Of a DNA stretch of 64,000 nt, positions 19,840 through 30,567 are shown piece after piece. The notes below the pieces were generated by a model. It saw only the letters and a program-made list of their open reading frames with translations. It was not told the DNA's origin and made no database searches. The number at the start of each line of letters is the position of its first letter. Positions within the stretch are counted from its first letter, which is position 1. Position numbers and translations under genes: made by a program. Source of the DNA: Centrapalus pauciflorus (taxonomy: Eukaryota > Streptophyta > Magnoliopsida > Asterales > Asteraceae); contig JAANYP010000853.1 of the NCBI GenBank assembly GCA_020465985.1, positions 62,001 to 126,000 of the forward strand. The letters run 5' to 3'.

Positions 19840-22800
19840 ATGGTGCTTCATCCAGATCTGAATCTTCCTGAGGCGCAGGGATTCCGTCAAGTGCTTGATT
19901 TTCTCGTTGAATCTAGAATCGGATTTGCACTGTCGCATAATGTGCAGCTTGCGTTACCATACATTCGTCAGTTTTACGATCATTTGCAGGTAGACTGCTC
20001 GGTCACACCGACAGTTCTACGCACTCGTATTGCAGGACAGCCGTTGGTATTCTCGGCAGATATGCTTCGTCAAGTGCTGCAGCTGGGCACACAAGAAGAA
20101 GAAGCTGGTCCAATAGAGTTTCCTTTGAGCATAAGGCAAGCGGCCTTTCTGAGAATGGGATACAGTCAAGACGTGACAAAGGTGTCCTACATGAAAAGTG
20201 GATTAATTGGACAGTGGAGGTTTTTGGCACATGTGTTTATGGTGTGCTTTGCTCCAAAGAAGGCAGGATTTGATTATATGGTTGCGAAGATGCAATCTGG
20301 GATAGTCGCTATGGTTTATAATCACCCGTATAGTTTTTCGGAGATGTTCTTCTCGGAATTTGTTCACCAGATAACCGCTCCTGAAAATCAACAGTTTTTG
20401 CTATATCCAAGGTTCATTATGATATTGATCAGGCATTTTTTGCCAAATCTGCCGCCGTCAAATGACTTTCTGAGCGTTGCTATTATGGACAAAAGGATTT
20501 TCGCTGACTGTTCCTCACACAGAGGAAGGTTAGCTGTTCCTGTTGAGCGTCCATTATTTGGAGCAATTTTGGATAGGGAATTTCAAGCCCCGGATGATGC
20601 CAACTGGGCAGGGGTAGTTGAATTTCAACCGCAACAACAACCACAACTACGTCAACAACAACAGCAACCGCGTGCTCAAAGACATCGACAAAGACCATCA
20701 GCGAGTCAAACTCAGGCATCAAGGCCTTCGACAAGTCAGCAACCAAATGTTCAAGAAGCCGGGCCCTCAAATGTTCAAGAAGCCGGGCCCTCAAATGTTC
20801 CGAGCGAAGCTGAACAGCTATGCCAGACGCTTAATGAAATCTGGGAGGCAGGGCCTCATGCAAACGAAGATGTGGCTGCAGCACTAGTAGATGAGTTGCT
20901 CAGTCCACCAGAAGGAGAGGAAGACATGTTTAGAGATGTTGAAGAATATGAGCCAGAGCGGGCTGATAAAGGTTTGACATCATCGGAAACAGAGTCAGAA
21001 GAAATGGAGGAGCTAGAGGTTGAAGCTCCTGAATCAGTGGCTACAGAACCCAATATTCACATCGGAACCTATGGATCTAGGTTGGTAGTTAATGAAGCAG
21101 GATCGAGGAGGAGAGAGGCAAGGGAATCTGATGATTCAAATTTTGAAGAGGAGGATGTTGCTCCCTTAGTGACTCGGCAAAGGGCCAAGCGTCACCGGTT
21201 TATGCAAGGGACATCCTCAGCATCCGATGCACAACAACCTCAACCTCAAACTCAAGAACCACAAGCCACCGCTCCACCATCACCACCACCTCAACATGAG
21301 CCATATATTCCATCACCATTCATCCCTTCTCCTGTTCAGTCCATTCCATCTACCTCGACCGCCTACGCTGATAACCAGAGGTTTATGCAGCTCAAAGCTC
21401 GCGTTGACTTCCAACACGTTCAAATCCTAGGCCTAACAACGGCAATGAGTGAAATTCAGGCACATAATGCAAATCTTGATAATGAGAATGCTGAATTGAA
21501 GAAGACTGTAGAAAAAATCCAGGAAGAGAATGTTGAGCTGAAGACGTTCGTCTGCGATCAGGCAGCTGAGTTAAGATCGATGCGCTCCCTCATTGAGCAG
21601 TTAATGAAAAATCTACAGGCTCAGGGGGAGACATCCTGCCGTGATCAGGAAATTGAGAGGCCAAGAGAAGATGATGATGAGGACAATCAAGGCAATGATC
21701 CCAGCCCAAATAGACAGGATGAGCCAGTAGATTTTTCTGCTGCTCTGACTGCTCAATCTCAGGGGGAGCCTAGTCTAGCCGGAGGAGAAGGAGGAGAAGC
21801 AGGTTCTTCAAGAACTTTGGATAGCGACATGATAGATGCGCTGAAAGATATTGAGGAAGAGCATATGGAATTCGATTTTGAAGACGAAGTCGAAGAGTTG
21901 GAGGAAGGTGAATTCATTCCAGAGGAAGTCGTTGACTGGAAATCGGATGATGAAGTGTTAGATGACGAGGACGATCATGTCAACGAGGTGATAATAAATT
22001 CACAACCTGTTACGGAACTATATGTGGGAAATAATCATAATGTGATTGATATTGACTACATCAAGATAGCCTCAGTCGAGGACACTGAACTTGAAGAGGC
22101 AGAGAAAGAGCCATCTAGAGCTGAGTTGAAAGATCTTTGGTTTAAGAAGGAAGAAAAGAAAGATCAGCTGAAGATGAAAAAGAAGATGAGAGTTCCGGGT
22201 GCCGGAAACTTCTCAGGAGGGATTATTAGCTGGTTCTTTGATAGAGAAGTGCAGCTGTTTATTTTGAAAAGAAGAGATGGCCTCCAATACTTGAGGCGAA
22301 CACTGAAAGCGTTTAATTCACTGCCCAAGATTGAAGTTAAAGAGTTAGCCTGGAAGGAGCTGATTAATATTGGAGATGATAAGTATGCAGAAGTGATTGA
22401 AAGAATTATAAGGAAAGAAGGGCGATCAGGCAAATTTGAGCGACTCAAGCCAAGGACCGGAAAGAGGGTCGAGGATGGATCAAGGATAGATCCTCATACT
22501 GGAAGGCCTTGGGCCAGAATGATTTATAAGCCAGTCAAATGCTTGAAGAGAGTGCCAATGAAATCGATGCCACAGAATATTTTGAGCAACATGAAATGGT
22601 GGTACCTCGAGATTGACACTGCTGAAGCCATCATGGAGGATCAAGACGAGAAGGTCATTTTGAAGGTATATGATCCACTGCATTTGATAAATCTATCAAA
22701 GGACGACCTGAAGAAGCTACATGATCAGCCTATCTTCTTTATTGAAGCATGGAGATCTGAAGCCAGGAAATTCCAGAAGGTAGTTAAAGTTTGTATAGAT

Positions 22801-22845
22801 GCTGGATTATATGCAGGCAGTTGTATATATAGTTCTAGTACTTAA
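19840..22845 (+). CDS. Copia-1 third ORF, 1001-residue protein of unknown function
   Basis: Intact frame from the first ATG (19840) to TAA 22843-22845. Residues 1-240 are globular and hydrophobic, with GLIGQWRFLAHVFMVCF and LLYPRFIMILIRHFLP. This part resembles, from memory, the 'putative plant transposon protein' domain found in extra ORFs of Asteraceae retroelements. Then come Gln/Pro-rich and acidic stretches with an octapeptide repeat (NVQEAGPS), a basic patch TRQRAKRHRF and PPSPPPQ. A coiled coil follows (about 21380-21620; NANLDNENAELKKTVEKIQE). The C-terminal 250 residues are acidic, then a second conserved-looking region (WFFDREVQLFILKRRDGLQYL; VYDPLHLINLSKDDL). No signal peptide or clear transmembrane helix, so it does not look like a classical Env. 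Copia-3 carries a diverged, broken homologue. Frame is intact although gag-pol is broken. Confidence 0.85.
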   Translation: MVLHPDLNLPEAQGFRQVLDFLVESRIGFALSHNVQLALPYIRQFYDHLQVDCSVTPTVLRTRIAGQPLVFSADMLRQVLQLGTQEEEAGPIEFPLSIRQAAFLRMGYSQDVTKVSYMKSGLIGQWRFLAHVFMVCFAPKKAGFDYMVAKMQSGIVAMVYNHPYSFSEMFFSEFVHQITAPENQQFLLYPRFIMILIRHFLPNLPPSNDFLSVAIMDKRIFADCSSHRGRLAVPVERPLFGAILDREFQAPDDANWAGVVEFQPQQQPQLRQQQQQPRAQRHRQRPSASQTQASRPSTSQQPNVQEAGPSNVQEAGPSNVPSEAEQLCQTLNEIWEAGPHANEDVAAALVDELLSPPEGEEDMFRDVEEYEPERADKGLTSSETESEEMEELEVEAPESVATEPNIHIGTYGSRLVVNEAGSRRREARESDDSNFEEEDVAPLVTRQRAKRHRFMQGTSSASDAQQPQPQTQEPQATAPPSPPPQHEPYIPSPFIPSPVQSIPSTSTAYADNQRFMQLKARVDFQHVQILGLTTAMSEIQAHNANLDNENAELKKTVEKIQEENVELKTFVCDQAAELRSMRSLIEQLMKNLQAQGETSCRDQEIERPREDDDEDNQGNDPSPNRQDEPVDFSAALTAQSQGEPSLAGGEGGEAGSSRTLDSDMIDALKDIEEEHMEFDFEDEVEELEEGEFIPEEVVDWKSDDEVLDDEDDHVNEVIINSQPVTELYVGNNHNVIDIDYIKIASVEDTELEEAEKEPSRAELKDLWFKKEEKKDQLKMKKKMRVPGAGNFSGGIISWFFDREVQLFILKRRDGLQYLRRTLKAFNSLPKIEVKELAWKELINIGDDKYAEVIERIIRKEGRSGKFERLKPRTGKRVEDGSRIDPHTGRPWARMIYKPVKCLKRVPMKSMPQNILSNMKWWYLEIDTAEAIMEDQDEKVILKVYDPLHLINLSKDDLKKLHDQPIFFIEAWRSEARKFQKVVKVCIDAGLYAGSCIYSSST

Positions 22846-22866
22846 ACTTGATGTAAATAATTAGAA

Positions 22867-22913
22867 GCTATCGTCAAGGGGGAGTCTGTTGGTACACCCT
22901 GTGTGACGATAGC
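22867..22913 (+). promoter_or_regulatory. Polypurine tract of Copia-1 inside a 10-bp inverted repeat
   Basis: The PPT AAGGGGGAG (about 22876-22884) lies directly before the LTR start at 22887. GCTATCGTCA (22867-22876) upstream and TGACGATAGC (22904-22913) in the LTR are a perfect 10-bp inverted repeat, placing the plus-strand primer and the LTR edge in the loop of a potential hairpin. Confidence 0.85.
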
Positions 22914-23536
22914 AGTCTAAGCGATCAAACATTTTGGTTTAAGTAATATTCAGAATATTGAGTTTTAACGAGTGTTTAATATATGTGTTTATATATGTTT
23001 GATAGTTATTGATTGTATGTTTGAGCTTGATGTAACATATTACAAGAAGTTCAAACATAAAGATCAAAGATTAATTCAAGCATAAACATAAGTTTCATAT
23101 ACAAGTTGGCTAGATTCGAATCATATAAGGGGTCACATTCAAATCTGTGATAGATTCGAATGTAGCCTTAGATTCGAATGAAGACCAGATTCGAGAGTGT
23201 CTTTGTGGACAGACTCGAATGGGCCTTGGGCCAGATTCGAGTTTGGCCCACATCAGACTCGAATCAGGGTCTATAATTAGGGATAGACTCGAGATATTAT
23301 CAGACTTTTGGCAGAATTCGTGAGGAATTAAGCTTAAAGCGATCTCGAGTTTATCAGCTTGGTGTGTGTTCTTTCGGAGAGAATTAGTTCGTAGGATCGT
23401 TCGTCAGTCGTTCGTTCAGCGTCTAATAGTCTCCGTGTTTCGTAGTTGAGAGTTGTCCGTCTACCCGTTAACGAGGATTCCGCACTCGTTGACGGCTCCG
23501 CGTCTAGATAGATCTCGTATAGTGGTAGACCTTACA
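22887..23536 (+). repeat. 3' LTR of Copia-1 (complete, 650 bp)
   Basis: TGTTGGTACACC to CCTTACA. Its last 535 bp match 1-535. The 3' flank TTGGT (23537-23541) equals 31229-31233 in the intact Gypsy-2 LTR and is the presumed right TSD; the left copy is outside the window. Confidence 0.96.
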
Positions 23537-24358
23537 TTGGTGATTATATATATTATGCAAGACTTATGTAAACATAAATGTATGATGAAATAAGTTAGTA
23601 TTTACTTACTTTGGGGTATTAGAAGTATGAAAATGAGAAGAAGTTGATACTCTTGCAAAGGTTGCACCCAAAACACTTGAAAATTGCAAGAATAAGAAAG
23701 TTGCACAATTTTGGTATTGGCTTGAGGCCTTGGCCGATTTTTTTTTAGAGAGCAAGAAGAGAAGTTTTTGCTTTGATGGTGTGAAGAATGAAGTGAAGTT
23801 GGGGTCTTATTTATAGAGGAGAAAAAGGTGGTGAAATGATGAAAATAGTGTAAAATCTTGCTTGAAATGAAAGAGGAGGATTTGATGGTGAAATGTTGAG
23901 TAAAAAAAATATTACATAGGTTCTTTTTGTCCTTCTCCTTGGCCGGCCTACATAAGGTATTTTTGATGTTTTTTTAAATGTATAAAAGTACTTAGAAATG
24001 TATTCTTGTATTTCCCTTTTCTTGTAATTTCATAAATACTTTTGGATGCATTGTTTTAATGAATTGTTTTAGTCTTGCATAATTAATGTTAAGTAAGTGT
24101 ATTAGTGTATGATTAGTCTCACTAATCATATATTAATTATGTACTTAGTTGCATTTATCCATCATATCATAAATCGATTGGATTAATTGATTTGCCGATT
24201 CATCGCACCGATGAATTTGATTCTAATTGATTTGAATTTCTTCATGAACATTGTTAATCACTTCGATTAATTGCTAATGACCTCTGATTAGGTTATAATT
24301 GGCTATTAATTACTGATTAGGTCATAGTTGGTAACCTGGTTCAATGCCGAATGTTACA
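23537..24358 (-). repeat. 3' LTR of Gypsy-2 (partial, interrupted by Copia-1)
   Basis: Aligns with 31229-32047 across its whole length with scattered substitutions and small indels. Right end ATGTTACA (minus strand TGTAACAT) abuts the PPT. Confidence 0.93.
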
Positions 24359-24371
24359 GTCTCCCCCTGTT
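24359..24371 (-). promoter_or_regulatory. Polypurine tract of Gypsy-2
   Basis: Minus strand AACAGGGGGAGAC directly before the 3' LTR start TGTAACATTC. Confidence 0.9.
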
Positions 24372-25891
24372 AAGGGAATTTCATCCCGAAATTAGCTCGT
24401 GTTCTCCACTGCTTGAGTATTTGAGAATAGATGAGGGTATTTTTCCCGGAATTGATCTTTGTGTTCCCACGTAAACTCAGGACCTTCGCTTAGAGTTCCA
24501 TCTGAATTTTATTATCGATATCCGGCCGTGCTTTAGTTTCTTGACTTCTCGGTCCATTCTTTCCACGGGTTTTTCAACGAAGTTCAACTTATCGTCTAGC
24601 TCCAGCTCGTCCATGGGTATGACAAGAGTTTCATCAGCCAGACACTTCTTAAGGTTGGATAGGTGGAAGGTAATATGAACATTACTAAGCTCTGGGGGCA
24701 GATCGTGTCGGTAGGCTACCGGGCCAATTCTTTTGGAAATATTGAATGGTCCGATATAACGAGGATTGAGTTTTCCTCATTTCCCAAAACGAATTACGCC
24801 TTTCCAAGGCGAGATTTTCAGCATTACTTGATCTCCCTCCTGAAATTCCAAATCTTTTATGATCGAACATCGACATAGCTTTTCTGTCGACCCCGTGCGA
24901 TCTTTAATTTGTTCCGAATCTGGACTATCTTTTCTATAGTCTCTTGGATGATCTCGGGTCCAGTAATCTGGCTATCTCCTACCTGAGCCCAACAAAGCGG
25001 TGACCGACACTTTTGCCCATAAAGTGCCTCGAATGGAGCAGTCTTAATGCTCGAGGGATAATTGTTGTTATAGGAAAACTCAACTAATGGCAGGTGCCTG
25101 TCCCAACTTTTTCCAAAGTCGATAACACATGCCCTTAGCATGTCTTCCAATGTCTGAATCGTTCTTTCACTCTGACCATCCGTCTACGGGTGATAGGTTG
25201 TGCTCATGTCTAGGCGTGTACCCAACGCCTCTTGTAACGATTGCCAGAATCTTGATGTGAACCGGCTCTCCCTATCTGATATAATTGATACAGGAACTCC
25301 ATGCCTTGAGACGACTTCTTTAAGATAGATTCGTGTTAACTTATCCATCTTATCAGTCTCCTTGATTGGCAAGAAGTGTGCAGTCTTTGTGAGTCGATCC
25401 ACAATCACCCAAATGGTGTCATAACCTCCAGAAGTCTTTGGCAACTTTGTGATGAAGTCCATGGTTATTCTCTCCCACTTCCAATGTGGTATTTCCGGTT
25501 GAACCAACAATCCTGATGGCTTCTGGTGCTCAGCCTTGACTTTCAAACACGTCAAGCACTTGCTGCCATACGTAGCATTGTCAGCATTCATGTTTGGCCA
25601 CTAGTACATTTCCTTTAGGTCGTGATACATTTTATCTGACCCTGGGTGAATAGCATATCTTGTTTTATGCCCTTCATGCATGACCAGCTTCCTTAACCCT
25701 CTGAATTTTGGTAGCCAAATTTTGCTCATGAAGTACCGACATCCATCGGTCTTGATTTCAAATTGTTTATCAATTCCTCGCAAGGCTTCATCTAGCAGAT
25801 TTCCCTCCTTGACTGCTTCCACTTGTGCCTCACGGATTTGAGAGTTCAAGTTTGACTGTATAGTCATGACCAAAGCTCGGACTCTCAAGGG
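24372..25891 (-). pseudogene. pol: Gypsy-2 integrase remnant with chromodomain-like end
   Basis: Pieces in one orientation: a linker (QIREAQVEAVKEG), the zinc region broken at 25601 (the YWW motif reads Tyr-stop-Trp), core VKAEHQKPSG, ITMDFITKLPKT and VSIISDRESRFTSRFWQ, then a stop in place of a Gln codon near 25184-25192 (HP-stop-TDGQSERT), VEFSYNNNYPSSIKTAPFEALYGQKC, and a break near 24857. Beyond that, shifted frames still show the gypsy C-terminal tail and a degenerate chromodomain (KPVERMDREVKKLKHGRI) down to about 24420. Catalytic D, D and E positions are present but in separate frames. Confidence 0.85.
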
Positions 25892-27784
25892 TTAAACCCG
25901 TTCCTTTCGGCTCAGGGCATCAGCTACAACATCTGCCTTACCCGAATGATATCGGATCTCGCAGTAGTAATTGCTGAGCAGCTCAACCCAGCATCGCTGC
26001 CTCATGTTTAACTCCTTCTGATTCAGAAAATGCTGAAGGCTCTTGTGGTCTGTAAATACCATGCACTTTGTGCCGTAAAGGTAGTGCCTCCATATCTTGA
26101 GAGCAAATACCACAGCTCCAAGCTCTAGGTCGTGAGTCGTGTAGTTCACCTCATGAACTTTAAGTTTCCACGATGCATAAGAGATAACCTTGTCTCTTTG
26201 CATTAACACACAACCCAATCCGTTGTGTGAGGCATCGCAATAAACAACAAAATCTTCTGTTCCTTCCAGTAGGGACAGAATAGGTGCACTACATAATCTT
26301 TGCTTCAACAGTCGGAATGCCGTTTCCTGATCTTCACCCCAGTTGTACTTAATGTCCTTCCGAGTCAATTCCGTTAAAAATCCAGCTATCTTCGAGAAGT
26401 TTTCTATGAATCGCCTATAATAACCGGCAAGACCTAAGAACTGACGGATTTCAGTGGGAGTCCTAGTAGTTGCCCAGTTCTTAATGGCCTCGATTTTTGA
26501 TGGGTCTACTTGAATCCCTTGGCTATTGATCACATACCCTAGGAATTTAACTTCTCGTACCCAAAATTCACACTTAGAGAATTTGGCGTACAACTGTTCA
26601 TTCTCTAGAAGCTCCAAAATCAACTTTAAATGCTGCTCATACTCCTCCTTATTTATAGAATAGATAAGGATATCTTCTATGAACACTATTACAAATTTGT
26701 CCAAATACGGTTTACACACTCGATTCATAAGATCCATGAATACGGCTGGTGCGTTGCTCAAACCGAATGGCATCACTTGAAATTTGTAATGTCCATAACG
26801 AGTTCTGAACGCTGTCTTGGGTATATCTTCTTCCCGAACTTTTACTTGGTGATAACCGGATCGCAGATCAATCTTAGAGTAAAAACTAGATCCTTGGAGT
26901 TGATCGAATAAGTCGTCGATTCTGGGAAGAGGGTACCGGTTTTTGATCGTTAACTTGTTCAGCTCTCGATAATCGATGCACATCCTAAAGGATCCGTCCT
27001 TCTTTTTGACAAACAAGATCGGAGCTCCCCAAGGTGAGGAATTTGGTCGGATGAACCCTTTCTCCAACAGTTCTTGCAACTGATTGGATAATTCTTGCAT
27101 CTCTAACGGTGCCAATCGGTAGGGTGCTCGTGCGACAGGTGCAGCTCTAGGCACCAAGTCAATCTGAAATTCTACTTGCCTAGTTGGTGGAAGTCCAGGC
27201 AAGTCTTCAGGAAAGACTTTTGGGTAGTCACGAACTACTGGGATTTCTTCGAGTCGCTTCTCCTTCGATTCCTTTTCCACTAGCTGAACTAACACTGCTT
27301 GACAACCTCTTCGAAGGCATTTCAGCATTCTTAGACCAGAGATGACGTTCAACTTGCTATTCTTTCTTTCTCCTTGGACTGTGAGGACTTTCTTTTTCTT
27401 AAGTGGTATTCTTACGACCTTCTTACCACATAAGATTTCGGCATGGTTGTCTGACAACCAATCCATACCAATAACTACATCGAAGCTTCCGAGTTCAATA
27501 GGCATCAAGTTTATCTTAAAGGGATGATGTGCCAATTTTAGTGTGCACTCCTTAATTATACTATTCGCTTCAATCATCTTTCCGTCCGCTAATTCTACGG
27601 CATAAGCATTTTCTAATGGGGAAAGACTGGCATTCAGTTGTTCACTAAACTTAGCAGATATAAAACTTCTATCAGCCCCAGTATCAAATAGCACATAAGC
27701 ATACATATCATTAAGAAGGAATGTACCCGTTACTACGTTGGGATCTTGACGAGCGTCACCTGCTCCCAATACAAAAGCTCTCCC
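25892..27784 (-). pseudogene. pol: Gypsy-2 protease-RT-RNase H, open but catalytically altered
   Basis: A 625-codon open stretch. Protease VLFDTGADRSFIS has the normal DTG. RT motifs include WGAPILFVKKKDGSFRMC and PLPRIDDLFDQLQGS, but the catalytic box reads FIEDILIYS in place of FIDD, a loss of a metal-binding Asp that should inactivate RT. RNase H has VVYCDASHNGLGCVLMQ and VVADALSRK. It ends in a stop at 25892-25894. At the place where Gypsy-1 has its intron (after CEFW) this element reads straight through (VREVKFLGYV). Gag and pol were one frame, now parted by TAA at 27785-27787. Confidence 0.9.
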
Positions 27785-28822
27785 TTAAGCTCCACCATTG
27801 TTCCTTTTATTGGGGCAATCCTTCTTGAAATGCCCAGTGTTCCCACATTCGAAGCAGCTCTTCTGCGTGCCGCTGCTGCCTCCGTTGGTGTTGACCTTAC
27901 AGTCTTGGGTCAGATGACCAAGCTTCTTACACTTCCCGCAAGGGTTTGGACAGGGACCTACGTGATGGTAGGTGCATTGGTTACACCATGGTTTAGTGCC
28001 GGTATAGCCCTTCCTAGACTCAGTTCCGGCGACAAAGGCTTTGATGGTTTCGGGCTTTTTGGTCTGTGATCCCGAACCTTTCCCTGATCTATCTTCCAAC
28101 TTCCTCTTGTCTTCCCTAGCTTTGGCCTCGTTCCTTCGGGCCACTTGGTCCATCAAATTATTCGCCATTCGAATGGCGCTCTGGATAGTAGTTGGGTTGG
28201 ATGCGGTAACATTTCCTTGGATTTGGGGGGCGATTCCCCAAATGTAGTGCTCAATTTTCTTGTATTCCGGAGTGACCATCTGTGGGCACAGTAGACTCAA
28301 CTCATGAAAATGGTTGGTGTACCCAGCTACATCCGTTCCCTTCATAGCCAGATTCCAAAACTCTCACTCCATCTTTTGTAGTTCATTTCTCGGGCAATAC
28401 TCATCGGTCATCATTTGCTTTAACTCGGCCCAGGCGAGTTGATAAGCTGTATCAATTCTCACAGACTGGGCATATGAGTTCCACCATGTCAAGGCGCCAT
28501 CTTGAAGAGTGTGGGTGGCGAGCTTGACCTTCTCATCCTCGATGCAACCACTAACACGAAACACCGACTCCAGTTTCTCGAACCAGTGAACTAGTCCGAC
28601 AGCACCTTCAGTTCTGTTGAAGTATCAAGGCTTACAACTTAAGAATCCTTTGATTCCACACCCTTTCTGGGTTGAATCAGATCCTCCCGTGGTGCAACTA
28701 GCACCTCCGTTGCCGTTCGCGGTGGTATTTTTGTTGGTTTCATAGGTGGCTATAGTTGTTGCCACTCGTTGTGCGGCCAGTTGTTCTATCTCGGCGGTGT
28801 TCATAGCTCTCTTTGGCGGCAT
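27785..28822 (-). pseudogene. gag: Gypsy-2 gag with two nonsense mutations
   Basis: Starts MPPKRAMNTAEIEQLAAQRV (ATG at 28822-28820), typical of this gypsy group. Stops interrupt near 28625 (after GFLSCKP) and 28364 (after NELQKME), but the same frame carries on with TLQDGALTWWNSYAQSV and KGTDVAGYTNHFHELSLL. Two zinc knuckles follow: CGKCKKLGHLTQDC and CFECGNTGHFKKDC. Ends at TAA 27785-27787 directly before the protease. Confidence 0.88.
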
Positions 28823-29058
28823 TATCTTAAAGTTTAAAGAAAGGAGCATAGTGAAGAAGTTGAGTCTTAAAGATTTAAATTTTTCTTAAGGCACAGTTCT
28901 ATAATCATCAAACACAGATTCATAAATAACTTCCAATTTTCATTAATCGTTCATAATTTTCTTACATTGGGGCGGGTTATTACCCGAAAATTATTAGTCC
29001 TACACTATTACACAATAATTTCCTAACATTACAAAGATAGAGGGGGGGGGGGGGGGTA
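28823..29058 (-). other. Gypsy-2 leader between the accessory ORF and gag
   Basis: Non-coding 236 bp with a run of 15 G on the plus strand at 29042-29056 (C15 in the element's RNA). Confidence 0.7.
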
Positions 29059-29848
29059 CTAGATGTGGGAGTGATCGGGGGTCTCTCCCTTTTCCAATGC
29101 ATTGAGGCACTGAGTCAGCTCCTCATTACGGGCCTCGCTCTAGGCTAATCGTTGTCGAAGCTCATCTAGCCAGGCCTGTTGGATGGTGAGGGCGTGCTGG
29201 TTAGCCCAGTATAGGTTGGAGTTCTGCAACTCCTCCTGTTCTAAACGGGCTGTCGTCTCTCCAATGTCTTGGTTAAGCAACCGGCACTTGGAGGTCGTGC
29301 CTTGAAGACCGTGCTACCAAGAGTGGTATGGTCTGTTCGGAGGGTTGTTGGGTGAGTGGTGGGGTAGGTGCGAAGGATGGTCCTCCGATCTCAAAGTGGG
29401 AGGGGATTCCCTCCTCCCGCCTCCACAATTGGAGGGTCTCGGGCATCCATCCCCATCTTCGGGCGTTTGCCCGTCGTTGCTGTGGTGGTGGACTTGGTTG
29501 GGAAGACAAGGTGGGAATAGTCTCCCGTCGCGGCATGAAAACTCTCTTGCGGGGTGTGTACAGCATTTTTGGTCCCTTGGGGTGGGGACGGTATGGTGTG
29601 AATGATGGAACCTCCGGGTGATATGGGGTGTAGGAGGGGATCACCGGGGGTGGTGGATCCTCTCCGGCGTCGTCTTCTTCCATGGGCTCCTCTATTGACT
29701 CCTCCATCGGCTCTTCGGAGGGGTCCTCTTCTTCACATTGTTCTCCTTCGGTGAAAATCTTAGTGACTTCGAGGCTCATGGGGGTGTACTCATCCTCGGA
29801 ATCAGACAAGAAGATGATGGTGTTGTTCGACATGTTTTCTGCTATCAA
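29059..29848 (-). pseudogene. Accessory acidic ORF between PBS and gag of Gypsy-2
   Basis: ATG at 29848 begins MIAENMSNNTIIFLSDSEDE, 191 codons to the stop at 29273. The protein is acidic (EEDPSEEPMEE), then Pro/Tyr-rich with PSYTPYHPEVPSFTPYRP, then basic (TPRKRVFMPRR). In another frame downstream (to about 29059) a helical, coiled-coil-like segment continues (ARLEQEELQNSNLYWANQH), so the original ORF was probably about 260 codons and has suffered a frameshift and a stop. It lies in the 5' leader, about 100 bp from the PBS. Function unknown; a capsid accessory or regulatory role would be a guess. Confidence 0.6.
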
Positions 29849-29955
29849 GCTCCATTTATAGTCTTTTAGTTAGTTACAAAATATTTTTAAAAATCAGTAA
29901 AACTTAAGTGCAGTTTTAGTCTAGGGTACTAATGCAACCTAGTTCACTATAACTA

Positions 29956-29969
29956 TGGCTCTGATACCA
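29956..29969 (-). promoter_or_regulatory. Primer-binding site of Gypsy-2 (tRNA-iMet)
   Basis: Minus strand TGGTATCAGAGCCA, three bases from the 5' LTR end. Confidence 0.95.
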
Positions 29970-29972
29970 ATA

Positions 29973-30486
29973 TGTCACACCCCGTTACCCCGGTTGGCAA
30001 CGAAGCGTGGCGTCGCGAAAGCGTAACCATAATCATAACGAACGACCACTATATGGACGTTTTCAAAAATACATCGATATGACTTCAATATATATAAATG
30101 TTTTACATAGCTCGAAAATGATAAAGAGTAGTTCGCAAGATACAGAGATTTAAATACATTATTAAATTAACAAAAATAATGCAAATAAATCTCCGATGGT
30201 TTGAAAATGCATGCGACTCCAAAAGTACGGATTTGAGGGCTGATGGAACCACACATGTAATACATAATAGAAATGAAGCAGTTTCCGTGTCCATATGAAA
30301 AAGTAGCATGTATTTCAACCCCAAAATATAACAGTGTGAAAATAGGGGCTATGAAGACTCATAGAGCGTGTCATGGCAAAATATTCGCGAAAAATGCAAG
30401 TTTACGTTCTTTGATGGTTGATGCACCGGATGTGTTTAATCGAGTCCTAAGTGGTAATAGGGACTTAATAACTCTCATATATGATA

Positions 30487-30567
<81 letters not shown>

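Larger units (their letters stand above)
1..23536 (+). mobile_element. Copia-1, Sirevirus-like Ty1/copia retrotransposon, 5' LTR truncated by window edge
   Basis: Order on the plus strand: LTR, PBS, leader, gag, protease-integrase-RT-RNase H, 2.1-kb spacer, third ORF, PPT, LTR. Integrase before RT makes it copia. The large Gag with coiled coil and two zinc knuckles plus an extra ORF after pol fit the Sirevirus/Maximus lineage. Position 1 aligns with 23002 of the 3' LTR, so 115 bp of the 5' LTR lie outside. The two LTRs differ at one site seen by eye (A in the 3' copy near 23142), so insertion is recent. Coding sequence nevertheless has at least two stops and two frameshifts, so it was probably moved in trans. 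It inserted in the 3' LTR of Gypsy-2: the 3' flank TTGGT at 23537 continues that LTR. Gypsy-1 (1304-11484) splits its gag. Confidence 0.93.

Noticed and set aside
29328..29621. Plus-strand Trp/Gly-rich frames opposite the Gypsy-2 accessory ORF
   Set aside because: Composition is the mirror of the Pro/acid-rich minus-strand protein; no independent support.
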